Positions 8,043 through 16,601 are shown, counted from the first letter of the stretch. The stretch is DNA of 38,811 nucleotides from Anaerolineae bacterium (GCA_028285185.1 JANQQD010000049.1:1-38811); one strand, 5' to 3'. Numbers and translations are program-made. The notes: generated from the sequence alone by a model not told the origin.

Positions 8043-8211
8043 CTGCGGCCACTCCGCTCAGAGCCGCCTAAGAACGAGCCATGAAACGACGAGAGCAGCC
8101 TTGGACTGTGATGGGATTTGGCTTGCTCGAAACCAGCGTTCGACGAATGCCGCCGGATCGGCATATTTGCAGGCTACGAACTACGTGTCGGCAAGTAAGG
8201 CGAACGCAGTC

Positions 8212-9054
8212 ATGGGCACCACCGCGATCCGAACGGCTTGGAGTCTTCTGCCGAGAGGCTTGGTCGCAATTGCCGTACCCTGTGCTCTCTTGCTGTTCTG
8301 GTCGTTCCTCGGACGACCGCTGCTCATGGAGGGCGGCCAGCCGCTCCTCTTCCAGTATCCGCAGACCGCGGGTCTGACCTGGGCGGCTCTTGACTCCACC
8401 GTCTATCTCGCGGCGGAGGCCCTCCTCCTCGGTCATGTCTTTTGCTGGCTGCTGACCGCCAACGTCCCACCCATACGTCAAGCCTGGCGGCCGCCGCGGC
8501 CGGCGATCCTGTTCGCCGCCGCGATGGTACCGGTCGGATTCGTTGTGGCGTTCTTGTTGAAGGCTGCCGAGGCCGGGACGCTGGCGCTGCTGATTGACGT
8601 CGTCGAGGTCGGACCGGACGGCAATGTCACTCCGTGGATCGACCTCTTTTGGACAGTTGCCACGTCAACCTACTGGGTCTGGCCGTTCGCCGGCCTAGCA
8701 GCGCCGATCTTGGCCTATAGGCAGTTCGCTGGCGCGGGATCGCTGCGCCCGATCCCGGGGCGGGCATATCTGCCTCTTTTCGGCTTTCTGGCCGGGCTGA
8801 CGGTGGTCACCACGTTGGTTCAGCTTGGCATCGAGACCGCCATGACCAAGTTGTTCGACGCCAACGCGACGATGGGTGGCGCCCTCTCGATCCTCACCTG
8901 GCACATCCTTGTCGTGGTCGAAGAGCTGGTTGCGTTCACCTTCGCCGCAATGCTGCTGCTGATGCCGCTCGGCGCAGCCATGGCCGTGCTCATGCACAGA
9001 GATAGGGCGACCGATGACACCGTCCGGTCCGCAGCAAGCAGGCCAGACCGATGA
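8212..9054 (+). CDS. Multi-pass membrane protein of unknown function
   Basis: A 280-residue integral membrane protein that I cannot assign to a family. There are about seven hydrophobic segments: AIAVPCALLLFWSFLG near residue 20, then around 60-80 (AEALLLGHVFCWLL), 95-115 (AAAMVPVGFVVAFLL), about 145-170, 185-205, 225-245 and the C-terminal AFTFAAMLLLMPLGAAMAVLM. The C-terminal tail is short and charged. ATG 8212 is preferred because the long upstream open frame overlaps the HAD gene and lacks protein character there; an AAGG motif lies about 12 bases upstream. It lies between the HAD gene and the urea operon on the same strand, but the 296-bp gap and the sigma-54 promoter after it indicate separate transcription. 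Confidence 0.7.
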   Translation: MGTTAIRTAWSLLPRGLVAIAVPCALLLFWSFLGRPLLMEGGQPLLFQYPQTAGLTWAALDSTVYLAAEALLLGHVFCWLLTANVPPIRQAWRPPRPAILFAAAMVPVGFVVAFLLKAAEAGTLALLIDVVEVGPDGNVTPWIDLFWTVATSTYWVWPFAGLAAPILAYRQFAGAGSLRPIPGRAYLPLFGFLAGLTVVTTLVQLGIETAMTKLFDANATMGGALSILTWHILVVVEELVAFTFAAMLLLMPLGAAMAVLMHRDRATDDTVRSAASRPDR

Positions 9055-9181
9055 CTGCCGCGGGTCGTCGCTGACGCCAAGCTTGGTTGCCGCCCATCTT
9101 ATGAGCAACCACGCCGCACCGCACAACAATCGAGCAAGTTCGGCACAAGTTTAAGGCAGATCGTTTCCCAAATGGGCGCTC

Positions 9182-9221
9182 TCAGGCGCCTGAAGTGTCT
9201 CTGCTGTGCTGCATCGCAGCA
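9182..9221. promoter_or_regulatory. Two inverted repeats upstream of the urtA sigma-54 promoter
   Basis: TCAGGCGCCTGA (9182-9193) is a perfect 12-bp palindrome, and TGCTGC-ATC-GCAGCA (9207-9221) is a perfect 6-3-6 inverted repeat. They lie about 55-95 bp before the -24 element, within the range where bacterial enhancer-binding proteins bind. Neither matches the usual NtrC site (TGCACC-N5-GGTGCA) closely. They are candidate activator or repressor sites by position only. Confidence 0.35.
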
Positions 9222-9274
9222 AAAGCGGCACGATTTCAGCTGACTCCGACGCCGGAATCCCATTCCCACATTCT

Positions 9275-9290
9275 TGGCACGACCCTTGCC
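9275..9290 (+). promoter_or_regulatory. Sigma-54 (RpoN) promoter of the urt-ure run
   Basis: TGGCAC (9275-9280), five bases GACCC, then TTGC (9286-9289) match the sigma-54 consensus TGGCAC-N5-TTGCW almost exactly. The invariant GG (9276-9277) and GC (9288-9289) are separated by the required 10 bases. Transcription would start near 9301, leaving a leader of about 50 bases before urtA. Sigma-54 promoters need an enhancer-binding activator; for urea uptake genes this is usually NtrC under nitrogen limitation, which is an inference here. Confidence 0.85.
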
Positions 9291-9350
9291 TTGCCTGTTG
9301 GCGCGCACGCACCCGCGTGGGCGTCCGCTACGAAAAACAGGAGGCGTTCG

Positions 9351-10643
9351 ATGGATCTGTTCGATCGCATCACCCGGTTGGGGGCCGCCGCGGCCCTTGC
9401 AGGCAGTGTTGCCCTTGGCTCGGCCGCTGCGACCGCGCAGGAAGGCGATCCGATCCGGGTCGGGATCTTGCATTCCCTTTCCGGAACGATGGCGATCAGC
9501 GAGACGACGTTGAAAGACGTCATGCTGATGCTGATTGAGGAGCAGAATGAGGCCGGCGGTCTGTTGGGCCGTCCGCTGGAAGCCGTTGTGGTCGATCCCG
9601 CATCCGACTGGCCGCTGTTCGCCGAAAAGGCGCGCGAGCTGATCGAGCAGGAAGAAGTCGACGTCGTGTTCGGCTGCTGGACCTCTGTCTCGCGCAAATC
9701 CGTCCTGCCGGTGTTCGAAGAGCTGAACGGTCTCTTGTTCTATCCCGTTCAGTACGAGGGCGAAGAGTCTTCCCGCAACGTCTTCTACACCGGCGCCGCG
9801 CCCAACCAGCAGGCGATCCCGGCCGTGGAATACCTGATGAGCGATGAAGGCGGCGGTGCGGAGCGCTGGGTGCTGTTGGGCACCGACTATGTCTATCCGC
9901 GCACGACCAACCGCATCCTGCGCGCCTTCCTGAACGCCAACGGCGTCAGCGACGACGACATCATGGAAACCTATACGCCGTTCGGCCATTCCGATTGGCA
10001 GACCATCGTGGCCGAAGTGCAGGAATTCGCCTCGCAGGGACTGCCGACGGCTGTGGTGTCGACCATCAACGGCGACGCGAACGTGCCGTTCTATAAGGAG
10101 CTGGCGAACCAGGGCATCTCGGCCGAAGACATCCCCGTCGTCGCCTTCTCCGTCGGCGAGGAGGAACTGGCCGGCCTCGATACCGAGCCGCTGGTCGGCC
10201 ATCTGGCCGCGTGGAACTATTTCATGTCGGTCGACACGCCGGAGAACGAGGCATTCATTGCCGGCTGGCACGAGTTCATCGGCGACGATGCCCGCGTCAC
10301 CAACGATCCCATGGAAGCTCACTATATCGGCTTCAACATGTGGGTTCAGGCGGTCGAGCAGGCCGGTTCCACCGATGTCGACGCCGTGCGCCAGGCCATG
10401 TACGGCCAGACGGTGCCGAACCTGACGGGCGGCGTCGCGGTGATGAACACCAATCATCACCTGTCGAAGCCCGTGCTGATCGGTGAGATCCTGGAAGACG
10501 GGCAGTTCGACGTGGTCTGGGAAACCGACGACGTCGTCGTGGGCGATGCCTGGAGCGACTTCATCCCCGAAAGCTCCGTGCTGACCGCCGACTGGACCTA
10601 TCCCTGGGTCTGCGGCAACTGCGAAACCCCGCGGTTCCAGTAA
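9351..10643 (+). CDS. urtA: Urea ABC transporter, periplasmic substrate-binding protein UrtA
   Basis: A 430-residue periplasmic binding protein that captures urea for the UrtBCDE importer. A signal peptide covers about residues 1-29 (ending AAATA before QEGDP). The mature start PIRVGILHSLSGTMAISE is the hallmark of UrtA/FmdD-type binding proteins, followed by EEQNEAGGLLGR, FGCWTSVSRKSVLPVFEE, LLFYPVQYEGEESS and a C-terminal TDDVVVGDAWSDF. ATG 9351 has a strong AGGAGG ribosome-binding site at about 9340-9345. It is the first gene of the twelve-gene urea run and lies about 60 bp after the sigma-54 promoter. An 81-bp gap separates it from urtB, a common place for mRNA processing that gives more binding protein than permease. 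Confidence 0.96.
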   Translation: MDLFDRITRLGAAAALAGSVALGSAAATAQEGDPIRVGILHSLSGTMAISETTLKDVMLMLIEEQNEAGGLLGRPLEAVVVDPASDWPLFAEKARELIEQEEVDVVFGCWTSVSRKSVLPVFEELNGLLFYPVQYEGEESSRNVFYTGAAPNQQAIPAVEYLMSDEGGGAERWVLLGTDYVYPRTTNRILRAFLNANGVSDDDIMETYTPFGHSDWQTIVAEVQEFASQGLPTAVVSTINGDANVPFYKELANQGISAEDIPVVAFSVGEEELAGLDTEPLVGHLAAWNYFMSVDTPENEAFIAGWHEFIGDDARVTNDPMEAHYIGFNMWVQAVEQAGSTDVDAVRQAMYGQTVPNLTGGVAVMNTNHHLSKPVLIGEILEDGQFDVVWETDDVVVGDAWSDFIPESSVLTADWTYPWVCGNCETPRFQ

Positions 10644-10724
10644 CCCCAATGCGGATGCCCGGTGCGCCACCCGTCGGCGCACCGGGCGCCGACCTCCCAG
10701 ATCGATGCCGACAAGGGGTCTTTG

Positions 10725-12383
10725 ATGCCCATTCGGGTGAACCGTGCACTCGTGCTGGCGTTCGCGCTCGCCCTGATCCTGGGCGTCCTCGCCGCACCCT
10801 CACGGAGCCTTGCCCAGGATGCGGAGTTCGCCGAGCTAGTCACCGCGCTGGCGACCGGTGATTTCGCTGAGAAAACAGCGGCCATCGCCGCACTCACGGC
10901 CACCGGCGACCCAAGGGTTCAGCCGATGCTGGAAGCGATGGCGGACCGCAGGCTCTACCTGCGGGAAGAAGACGGGCTGGTGGCCATCGGCGAAGACCAT
11001 GCCGAGGGCCTGCGCCTGATCGACGTGCTGACCGGCGAAGAGGCCGGCATCGTCGGGTCCCGCGATGTCGATCGCATCCGCGCCAACAACCGAATGCGGG
11101 GCATCATCCGTTCCGCCCTCGGCACCATGACCCTGATGAACCCCGACCCGACCGTACGGCTTGAAGCCGCCGAGACGGTGTTCCGCAGCCAGGACGAAGG
11201 CGCCCTGGAGGCATTGGAACAGGCATTGGCGGCGGAAACCGACGATGCGGTCCGCGCCACCATGGAAAAGGCCCGTGCCGCCATCCTGTTGGGCAGCGAG
11301 GATGCGGGCCTGCGGCTAGAAGCCGTTGAGGCTCTGAGCGGCTTCACCGACCCCGACATCCGCAGCATGCTGGCAGCCCTGGTGGTGCAGGACCAGGATG
11401 GCGCCTTCGCAGAGACCGACGAAACCGTCCGCGCCGCAGCGACCGAGGCCCTTGACGCCATCGAGCAGCGACTGGCCCTCTGGCGCACCGCCGGACACAT
11501 CTACCAGGGCATCAGCCTGGGCTCCGTCCTTCTTCTCGCGGCCATCGGCCTGGCCATCACCTTTGGCGTCATGGGCGTGATCAACATGGCCCATGGCGAG
11601 ATGGTGATGCTGGGCGCGTACACGACCTTCGTCGTCCAGCAGCTCTTCCGCGACTACATGCCAGGCCTGTTCGACTTCTCGCTGTTCGTGGCCATTCCGG
11701 CCGCGTTCCTGGTGGCAGGCGCGGCCGGTGTCGCGATCGAACGCGGGATCATCCGCTTCCTTTACGGACGACCGCTGGAAACGCTGCTGGCCACCTGGGG
11801 CCTCAGCCTGATCCTGCAGCAGCTGGTGCGGACCGTGTTCGGACCGACCAACCGCGAGGTCGGAGCGCCGTCATGGATGCAGGGCGCGATCGAGACGACC
11901 GCCGGCATCACGCTGACGTACAACCGGCTCTACATCATCCTCTTCTGCCTGATCGTCTTCGCCGGCCTGATTATGGTGTTGAGGCGCACGCCGCTGGGCC
12001 TGCAGATGCGCGCGGTCACGCAGAACCGGCAGATGGCAAAGGCCATGGGCATCCGCACCGGCCGGGTCGACGCGCTGACCTTCGGCCTTGGCTCCGGTAT
12101 CGCCGGCATGGCCGGCGTGGCGCTCAGCCAGATCGACAATGTCAGCCCCAATCTCGGCCAGTCCTACATCATCGACAGCTTCCTGGTCGTCGTCTTCGGC
12201 GGCGTCGGCAATCTGTGGGGCACGCTGGCCGGCGCCTTCTCGCTTGGGATCGCCAACAAGCTGCTGGAACCCTATGCCGGCGCGGTGCTGGGCAAGATCC
12301 TGGTGCTGGTCGCCATCATCCTGTTCATCCAGAAACGGCCGCGGGGACTGTTCGCCCTGAAGGGCCGGGCGGTGGAGGCATGA
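10725..12383 (+). CDS. urtB: Urea ABC transporter permease UrtB (long form with N-terminal extension)
   Basis: A 552-residue inner-membrane permease. The C-terminal part (from about residue 260) is a LIV/urea-type permease with eight or so helices, including GVMGVINMAHGEMVMLGAY, LATWGLSLILQQLVRT and FLVVVFGGVGNLWGTLAGA. Before it comes a signal peptide (ending RSLAQ before DAEFAEL) and about 220 soluble residues of helical, HEAT-like repeats (for example LEAAETVFRSQDEGALEAL and LEAVEALSGFTDPDIRSML), predicted to be periplasmic. This extension is typical of many proteobacterial UrtB proteins, and its role is not settled. ATG 10725 follows an AAGGGG ribosome-binding site and gives the signal peptide directly. 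The stop overlaps the urtC start by 4 bases (ATGA). Confidence 0.95.
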   Translation: MPIRVNRALVLAFALALILGVLAAPSRSLAQDAEFAELVTALATGDFAEKTAAIAALTATGDPRVQPMLEAMADRRLYLREEDGLVAIGEDHAEGLRLIDVLTGEEAGIVGSRDVDRIRANNRMRGIIRSALGTMTLMNPDPTVRLEAAETVFRSQDEGALEALEQALAAETDDAVRATMEKARAAILLGSEDAGLRLEAVEALSGFTDPDIRSMLAALVVQDQDGAFAETDETVRAAATEALDAIEQRLALWRTAGHIYQGISLGSVLLLAAIGLAITFGVMGVINMAHGEMVMLGAYTTFVVQQLFRDYMPGLFDFSLFVAIPAAFLVAGAAGVAIERGIIRFLYGRPLETLLATWGLSLILQQLVRTVFGPTNREVGAPSWMQGAIETTAGITLTYNRLYIILFCLIVFAGLIMVLRRTPLGLQMRAVTQNRQMAKAMGIRTGRVDALTFGLGSGIAGMAGVALSQIDNVSPNLGQSYIIDSFLVVVFGGVGNLWGTLAGAFSLGIANKLLEPYAGAVLGKILVLVAIILFIQKRPRGLFALKGRAVEA

Positions 12384-13564
12384 GCATGACCGCCGCCAGC
12401 CGCCCCTCCGGCTACGTGCCGCTGCTGATGCGCCTCGACCGCGGCGGCATGGTGCTGCTCTCAGTCCTGGCGGCGGCCGCGATCGCGGTGCCGGCGCTGA
12501 ACCTGCTGATGCCGGCAGATTCGCCGTTTCACGTGCCCACCTATCTGGTCAGCCTCTGGGGCAAGTACCTGTGCTTCGCCCTGCTGGCCGTCAGCGTCGA
12601 CCTGGTGTGGGGCTATTGCGGCATTCTCAGCCTAGGCCACGGCGCCTTCTTCGCGCTCGGCGGCTATGCCATGGGCATGCACCTGATGCGTCAGATCGGC
12701 GATCGCGGCGTCTACGGCGACCCGATCCTGCCCGACTTCATGGTGTTCCTCGATTGGGACCGGCTGCCCTGGTACTGGCACGGCTTCGACAGCTTCGCGT
12801 TCGCAGCCCTGATGGTGCTTCTGGTGCCGGGTACGCTCGCCTTCGTCTTCGGCTGGCTTGCCTTCCGCAGCCGCGTCACCGGCGTCTATTTCTCCATCAT
12901 CTCCCAGGCCATGACCTATGCCCTGTTGCTGGCCTTCTTCCGCAACGACATGGGCTTCGGCGGCAACAACGGCCTGACGGACTTCAAGGACATCCTGGGC
13001 TTCGACCTTCAGGCCGACGGCACGCGGGCCGCCCTGTTCGTGGCCAGCGCAATTGCGCTTGCCGGCGGCTATCTGATCTGCCGGCTGATGGTGACGTCGA
13101 AGTTCGGGCGCGTGCTGATGGCGATCCGCGACGGCGAGAGCCGCACGCGATTCCTTGGCTATCGCGTGGAGATGTACAAGCTCCTGGTCTGGACCGTCTC
13201 CGCCATGATGGCGGGGGTCGCAGGCGCGCTCTACGTCCCGCAGGTCGGCATCATCAACCCCGGCGAATTCTCGCCGGCAAACTCCATCGAGATCATCGTG
13301 TGGGTCGCCGTCGGCGGCCGCGGCACGCTCTATGGCGCGGCGCTGGGCGGCGTGCTGGTGAACTATGGCAAGACCTATTTCACCGGCGCCGCGCCGGAGA
13401 TCTGGCTCTTCCTGCTGGGCGGCCTTTTCATCGCCGTGACGCTGCTGCTGCCCAAGGGCATCGTCGGCACGCTCTCCCAATGGTGGCAGGCGCGGGGCCG
13501 CCTGGGCAGCCGCAAACGCGCCCGCCCTGCGGTTCCCGCATCCGAAGGGGGGGCCGCGGAATGA
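12380..13564 (+). CDS. urtC: Urea ABC transporter permease UrtC
   Basis: A 394-residue inner-membrane permease of the LivM type, partner of UrtB. It shows about ten hydrophobic helices; the conserved WGYCGILSLGHGAFFALGGY lies in the first third, with SRVTGVYFSIISQAMTYAL in the middle. The cytoplasmic EAA-like region is RDGESRTRFLGYRVEMYKL, and IEIIVWVAVGGRGTLYGA follows near the C-terminus. The loop containing FLDWDRLPWYWHG is typical of UrtC. The start ATG 12380 overlaps the urtB stop (ATGA), with the GGTGGAGG ribosome-binding site inside urtB. The stop likewise overlaps the urtD start. The tail after the last helix is rich in Arg, Ala and Gly and variable. Confidence 0.95.
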   Translation: MSMTAASRPSGYVPLLMRLDRGGMVLLSVLAAAAIAVPALNLLMPADSPFHVPTYLVSLWGKYLCFALLAVSVDLVWGYCGILSLGHGAFFALGGYAMGMHLMRQIGDRGVYGDPILPDFMVFLDWDRLPWYWHGFDSFAFAALMVLLVPGTLAFVFGWLAFRSRVTGVYFSIISQAMTYALLLAFFRNDMGFGGNNGLTDFKDILGFDLQADGTRAALFVASAIALAGGYLICRLMVTSKFGRVLMAIRDGESRTRFLGYRVEMYKLLVWTVSAMMAGVAGALYVPQVGIINPGEFSPANSIEIIVWVAVGGRGTLYGAALGGVLVNYGKTYFTGAAPEIWLFLLGGLFIAVTLLLPKGIVGTLSQWWQARGRLGSRKRARPAVPASEGGAAE

Positions 13565-14334
13565 ATGTCGGCCTGCCCGAAGCGATCGCCGCGGAACAGG
13601 GCATCGTACTCTACGTCGACGGCGTGACCGTCAGCTTTGACGGCTTCAAGGCGCTGAACAACCTCAGCTACACGGTCAAAACCGGCGAGATGCACGCCGT
13701 GATCGGCCCCAACGGGGCCGGCAAGACGACGATGATGGACGTCGTCACCGGCAAAACACGGCCCGACAGCGGCCAAGTCTACTTCAGGCAGCTGCATGAC
13801 CTGACGCGCCTGGACGAAGCCGCAATCGCCAATCTCGGCATCGGCCGCAAGTTCCAGAAGCCGACCGTATTCGAGAACCATACGGTCACGGAGAACCTGG
13901 AACTGGCCCTGAAGTCCAAACGGGGACCGTTCGCCAGCCTGTTCTTCCGCCTCACGGCGGAACGCGCCGACCGCATCGACCAGGTCCTGACGACCATCGG
14001 TTTGACTGGCCAGCGCCAGGCCCTGGCCGGCACGCTCTCGCACGGCCAGAAGCAGTGGCTGGAGATCGGCATGCTGCTGATCCAGGACCCGGAACTGCTG
14101 TTCCTGGACGAACCCGTTGCCGGCATGACCGACGCGGAAACGGAACAGACGTCGGAGCTGTTGCGCCAGATCGCCGGCAAGCATTCCGTCGTCGTCGTGG
14201 AACACGACATGGCCTTCGTGCGCGCGCTCGACGTCAAAGTAACGGTGCTGCACGAGGGCTCGGTTCTAGCAGAAGGGAGCCTCGACCATGTGCAGAACGA
14301 CGAGAAGGTGATCGAGGTTTATCTGGGCCGCTGA
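13561..14334 (+). CDS. urtD: Urea ABC transporter ATP-binding protein UrtD
   Basis: A 257-residue cytoplasmic ATPase of the LivG type that powers urea import with UrtE. It has Walker [10 protein letters not shown], the Q-loop segment IGRKFQKPTVFENHTV, the ABC signature in the form LSHGQKQWLEIGM (the His-Gly variant common in UrtD), Walker B LLFLDEPVAGM and the switch His in VVVEHDMAFV. The first 16 residues precede the ABC fold. ATG 13561 overlaps the urtC stop by 4 bases (ATGA), with a purine-rich GAAGGGGGGG upstream. Only 3 bp separate the end of urtD from urtE. Confidence 0.96.
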   Translation: MNVGLPEAIAAEQGIVLYVDGVTVSFDGFKALNNLSYTVKTGEMHAVIGPNGAGKTTMMDVVTGKTRPDSGQVYFRQLHDLTRLDEAAIANLGIGRKFQKPTVFENHTVTENLELALKSKRGPFASLFFRLTAERADRIDQVLTTIGLTGQRQALAGTLSHGQKQWLEIGMLLIQDPELLFLDEPVAGMTDAETEQTSELLRQIAGKHSVVVVEHDMAFVRALDVKVTVLHEGSVLAEGSLDHVQNDEKVIEVYLGR

Positions 14335-14337
14335 GCG

Positions 14338-15033
14338 ATGCTGCGTGTCGACGACATCCATCTCTATTACGGCGCCAGCCATGCGCTGCGCGGCGTCGGC
14401 ATCGAGGCGCGGGCCGGTGCCGTGACCTGTGTGCTGGGCCGCAACGGCGTCGGCAAAACCAGCCTGTTGAAGGCGATCCTGGGCCTGCAGCCGATCCGCG
14501 GCGGTGCCATCGCGTTGGACGGTACCGACATCACGCACATGCCGACCCACGCGCGCGCCGCCAGGGGCATCGCCTATGTTCCGCAGGGACGGGAGATCTT
14601 CCCGCTGCTGACCGTGGAAGAGAACCTGAAGACGGGCTTCGCCGCCCTGCCCCGCGCGGCCCGATCACTGCCCGAAGAAATCTTCGAGCTGTTCCCCGTA
14701 CTGAAGAAGATGCTCAGACGGCGCGGCGGCGACCTTTCGGGCGGGCAGCAGCAGCAGCTCGCGATCGCCCGTGCTCTGGTGACGCGCCCGCGTCTGCTGA
14801 TCCTGGACGAGCCGACGGAAGGCATTCAGCCCTCGATCATCAAGGAGATCGAGCAGGTGATCCGCCATCTGGTCGCCAAGGGTGAAATGGCGATGCTGTT
14901 GGTGGAGCAATACTTCGAGTTCGCACGCGATCTCGCCGATACCTATGCCGTTATGGACCGCGGCGAGGTTGTCCTGGCCGGCACCCGGGACACGATGCAG
15001 GAGGCCGAAGTGCGCCGGCACCTGACCGTGTGA
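14338..15033 (+). CDS. urtE: Urea ABC transporter ATP-binding protein UrtE
   Basis: A 231-residue LivF-type ATPase, the second nucleotide-binding subunit of the urea importer. Walker A is GRNGVGKTS, the Q-loop region is YVPQGREIFPLLTVEENL, the signature is LSGGQQQQLAIARAL, Walker B is LLILDEPTEGIQPS, and the segment LLVEQYFEFA has Gln where most ABC ATPases have the switch His. That Gln is the usual state in UrtE and LivF. It starts 3 bp after urtD. Its stop overlaps a possible GTG start of ureD, which ties the transporter and urease genes into one transcript. Confidence 0.96.
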   Translation: MLRVDDIHLYYGASHALRGVGIEARAGAVTCVLGRNGVGKTSLLKAILGLQPIRGGAIALDGTDITHMPTHARAARGIAYVPQGREIFPLLTVEENLKTGFAALPRAARSLPEEIFELFPVLKKMLRRRGGDLSGGQQQQLAIARALVTRPRLLILDEPTEGIQPSIIKEIEQVIRHLVAKGEMAMLLVEQYFEFARDLADTYAVMDRGEVVLAGTRDTMQEAEVRRHLTV

Positions 15034-15035
15034 CC

Positions 15036-15932
15036 ATGGATGGCACCCTGGCCAATAGATTGCGGAGCGCGTCCGCACTGCCCGCAGCGGCCAATGACAG
15101 GCCGATCGGTAGGGCCGACGGCGCGATCGAACTGATCGTCGACCGGCGGAACGAGCGCGCACGGGTTCAGCACCTCTATCAGCGCCAGCCGTTGCGCGTG
15201 CTGCTGCCAAAGCCGGCCGGCGGCGAACCGCTTACGGCCGTACTGGCCAATCTGTCCGGCGGGATGGTCGGTGGCGACATCCACGATGTGTCGGTGGTGG
15301 TCGAAGAGGGCGCCGACGCGCTGGTGTGCGGGCAGGCGGCAGAGAAGGTCTATCGGTCCACCGGCGCGGACACGCGTGTCGCCGCGGGCATGGCCGTGGA
15401 GGATGGCGCCACGCTGGAGTGGCTGCCCCAGGGCACGATTCTGTTCGACGGCAGCCGCCTCAATCGGCGGACGACCGTCAATGTGGCCGCTGGCGGGTGC
15501 TTGCTGGCAGGCGAAGTGCTGGTGTTCGGCCGTCTTGGCATGGGCGAGGTCATGCGCTCGGGCCTGCTGCGCGATCATTGGCGCCTGGCTGTCGATGGCA
15601 GGCTGGTCTGGGCGGACGCTCTCACGCTTGACGATGACATTGGCGCGGTTCTCGACCACCCGGCCGGTCTGGGGGGTGGCCGAGCGCTGGCGACGGTCGT
15701 TCACGCCGCACCATCGGCGGACACCTGGCTGGAACCGGCTCGTGCGATCTTGGCGGAAGCGGGCGGTGCCGACATGCGGGCGGCCGCTACGGCTTGGCCG
15801 GGGGTCCTGCTGGTCCGGATGCTCGGGCCCGACCCGGCGACCTTGCGGCGCGCGTTCGGGCACTGTTGGACATGGCTGCGCGCCGCGACCTTGGGACGGC
15901 CGGCGACTATGCCGGTCCTTTGGACAATCTGA
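15036..15932 (+). CDS. ureD: Urease accessory protein UreD
   Basis: About 298 residues. UreD (UreH) binds apo-urease and, with UreF and UreG, forms the scaffold through which nickel reaches the active site. Family signs are [10 protein letters not shown] near residue 48, [20 protein letters not shown], a [14 protein letters not shown] motif, and [19 protein letters not shown]. The C-terminus contains [11 protein letters not shown]. The start is uncertain between GTG 15030, which overlaps the urtE stop, and ATG 15036; neither has a clear ribosome-binding site, as is common with translational coupling. It is the first urease-cluster gene and lies 28 bp before ureA. Confidence 0.93.
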   Translation: MDGTLANRLRSASALPAAANDRPIGRADGAIELIVDRRNERARVQHLYQRQPLRVLLPKPAGGEPLTAVLANLSGGMVGGDIHDVSVVVEEGADALVCGQAAEKVYRSTGADTRVAAGMAVEDGATLEWLPQGTILFDGSRLNRRTTVNVAAGGCLLAGEVLVFGRLGMGEVMRSGLLRDHWRLAVDGRLVWADALTLDDDIGAVLDHPAGLGGGRALATVVHAAPSADTWLEPARAILAEAGGADMRAAATAWPGVLLVRMLGPDPATLRRAFGHCWTWLRAATLGRPATMPVLWTI

Positions 15933-15960
15933 TGCGTATGGCGATCGAGAGGAACGGACG

Positions 15961-16263
15961 GTGAATCTGACACCGCGGGAAAAGGACAAGCTGCTGGTGG
16001 CCGTGGCCGCCATGGTCGCGCGGCGCCGGCTGGAGCGCGGGGTGAAACTGAACCATCCCGAAGCGGTGGCGCTGATTACCGACTTCGTTCTGGAAGGCGC
16101 ACGCGACGGCCGCAGCGTGGCCGATCTTATGGCCGCGGGCGCCGAGGTGCTGACCCGCGACCAAGTGATGGACGGCATCCCCGAGATGGTAGCCGAAGTG
16201 CAGGTCGAAGCGACATTCCCAGACGGAACCAAGCTGGTCACCGTCCACAACCCGATCCGTTGA
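15961..16263 (+). CDS. ureA: Urease subunit gamma
   Basis: A 100-residue structural subunit of nickel urease (urea + water to ammonia and carbamate). It is the full typical length and begins [13 protein letters not shown]. It continues with [19 protein letters not shown], the VMDGIPEMV motif and the C-terminal [14 protein letters not shown]. The start is a GTG at 15961 with GAGAGGA about 8 bases upstream, consistent with the fixed N-terminus of the family. It does not contribute nickel ligands but is needed for the trimer of alpha-beta-gamma units. It is separate from ureB, as in most proteobacteria, and not fused. Confidence 0.97.
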   Translation: MNLTPREKDKLLVAVAAMVARRRLERGVKLNHPEAVALITDFVLEGARDGRSVADLMAAGAEVLTRDQVMDGIPEMVAEVQVEATFPDGTKLVTVHNPIR

Positions 16264-16273
16264 GGGGGCGCAC

Positions 16274-16597
16274 ATGATCCCTGGCGAAGTCCTGCCTGCC
16301 GACGGCGAGATCGTCCTGAACGAGGGACGGGAGGCCATCACGCTCACCGTGACCAACACAGGAGACCGGCCGGTTCAGGTCGGCTCCCACTATCACTTCG
16401 CCGAGACCAACGCGGGCCTCACCTTCGACCGGGAGGCCGCTCGCGGCCGCCGCCTGGACATTCCCGCCGGCACGGCCATCCGGTTCGAGCCGGGCCAGAC
16501 CCGCGACGTCTCGCTGGTGGCCTATGCCGGCACGCGGCGCGTCTATGGCTTCAACGGCGCCGTGATGGGCGCCCTCGACGCCGACGGAAAGGAGTAA
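16274..16597 (+). CDS. ureB: Urease subunit beta
   Basis: A 107-residue structural subunit. The sequence starts [16 protein letters not shown] and contains [44 protein letters not shown] and the end of the fold, GFNGAVMG, all diagnostic for UreB. Length is the family norm. It starts 10 bp after ureA, with GAGGGGG as ribosome-binding site, and is followed within 4 bp by ureC. It forms the outer part of the (alpha-beta-gamma)3 complex in the cytoplasm. Confidence 0.97.
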   Translation: MIPGEVLPADGEIVLNEGREAITLTVTNTGDRPVQVGSHYHFAETNAGLTFDREAARGRRLDIPAGTAIRFEPGQTRDVSLVAYAGTRRVYGFNGAVMGALDADGKE

Positions 16598-16601
16598 CGC
16601 C

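Noticed and set aside
9099-10682. Minus-strand open frame of 527 codons
   Set aside because: It lies opposite urtA and crosses the sigma-54 promoter. Its composition, rich in His, Arg and Gln, is typical of an antisense frame.
12571-13560. Possible long N-terminal extension of UrtD
   Set aside because: The frame is open upstream of ATG 13561 but overlaps urtC in another frame. UrtD normally starts near MNVGLPEAI-like residues.
15350-15960. Upstream extension of ureA
   Set aside because: The frame is open through ureD, but the family N-terminus [12 protein letters not shown] fixes the start at GTG 15961.
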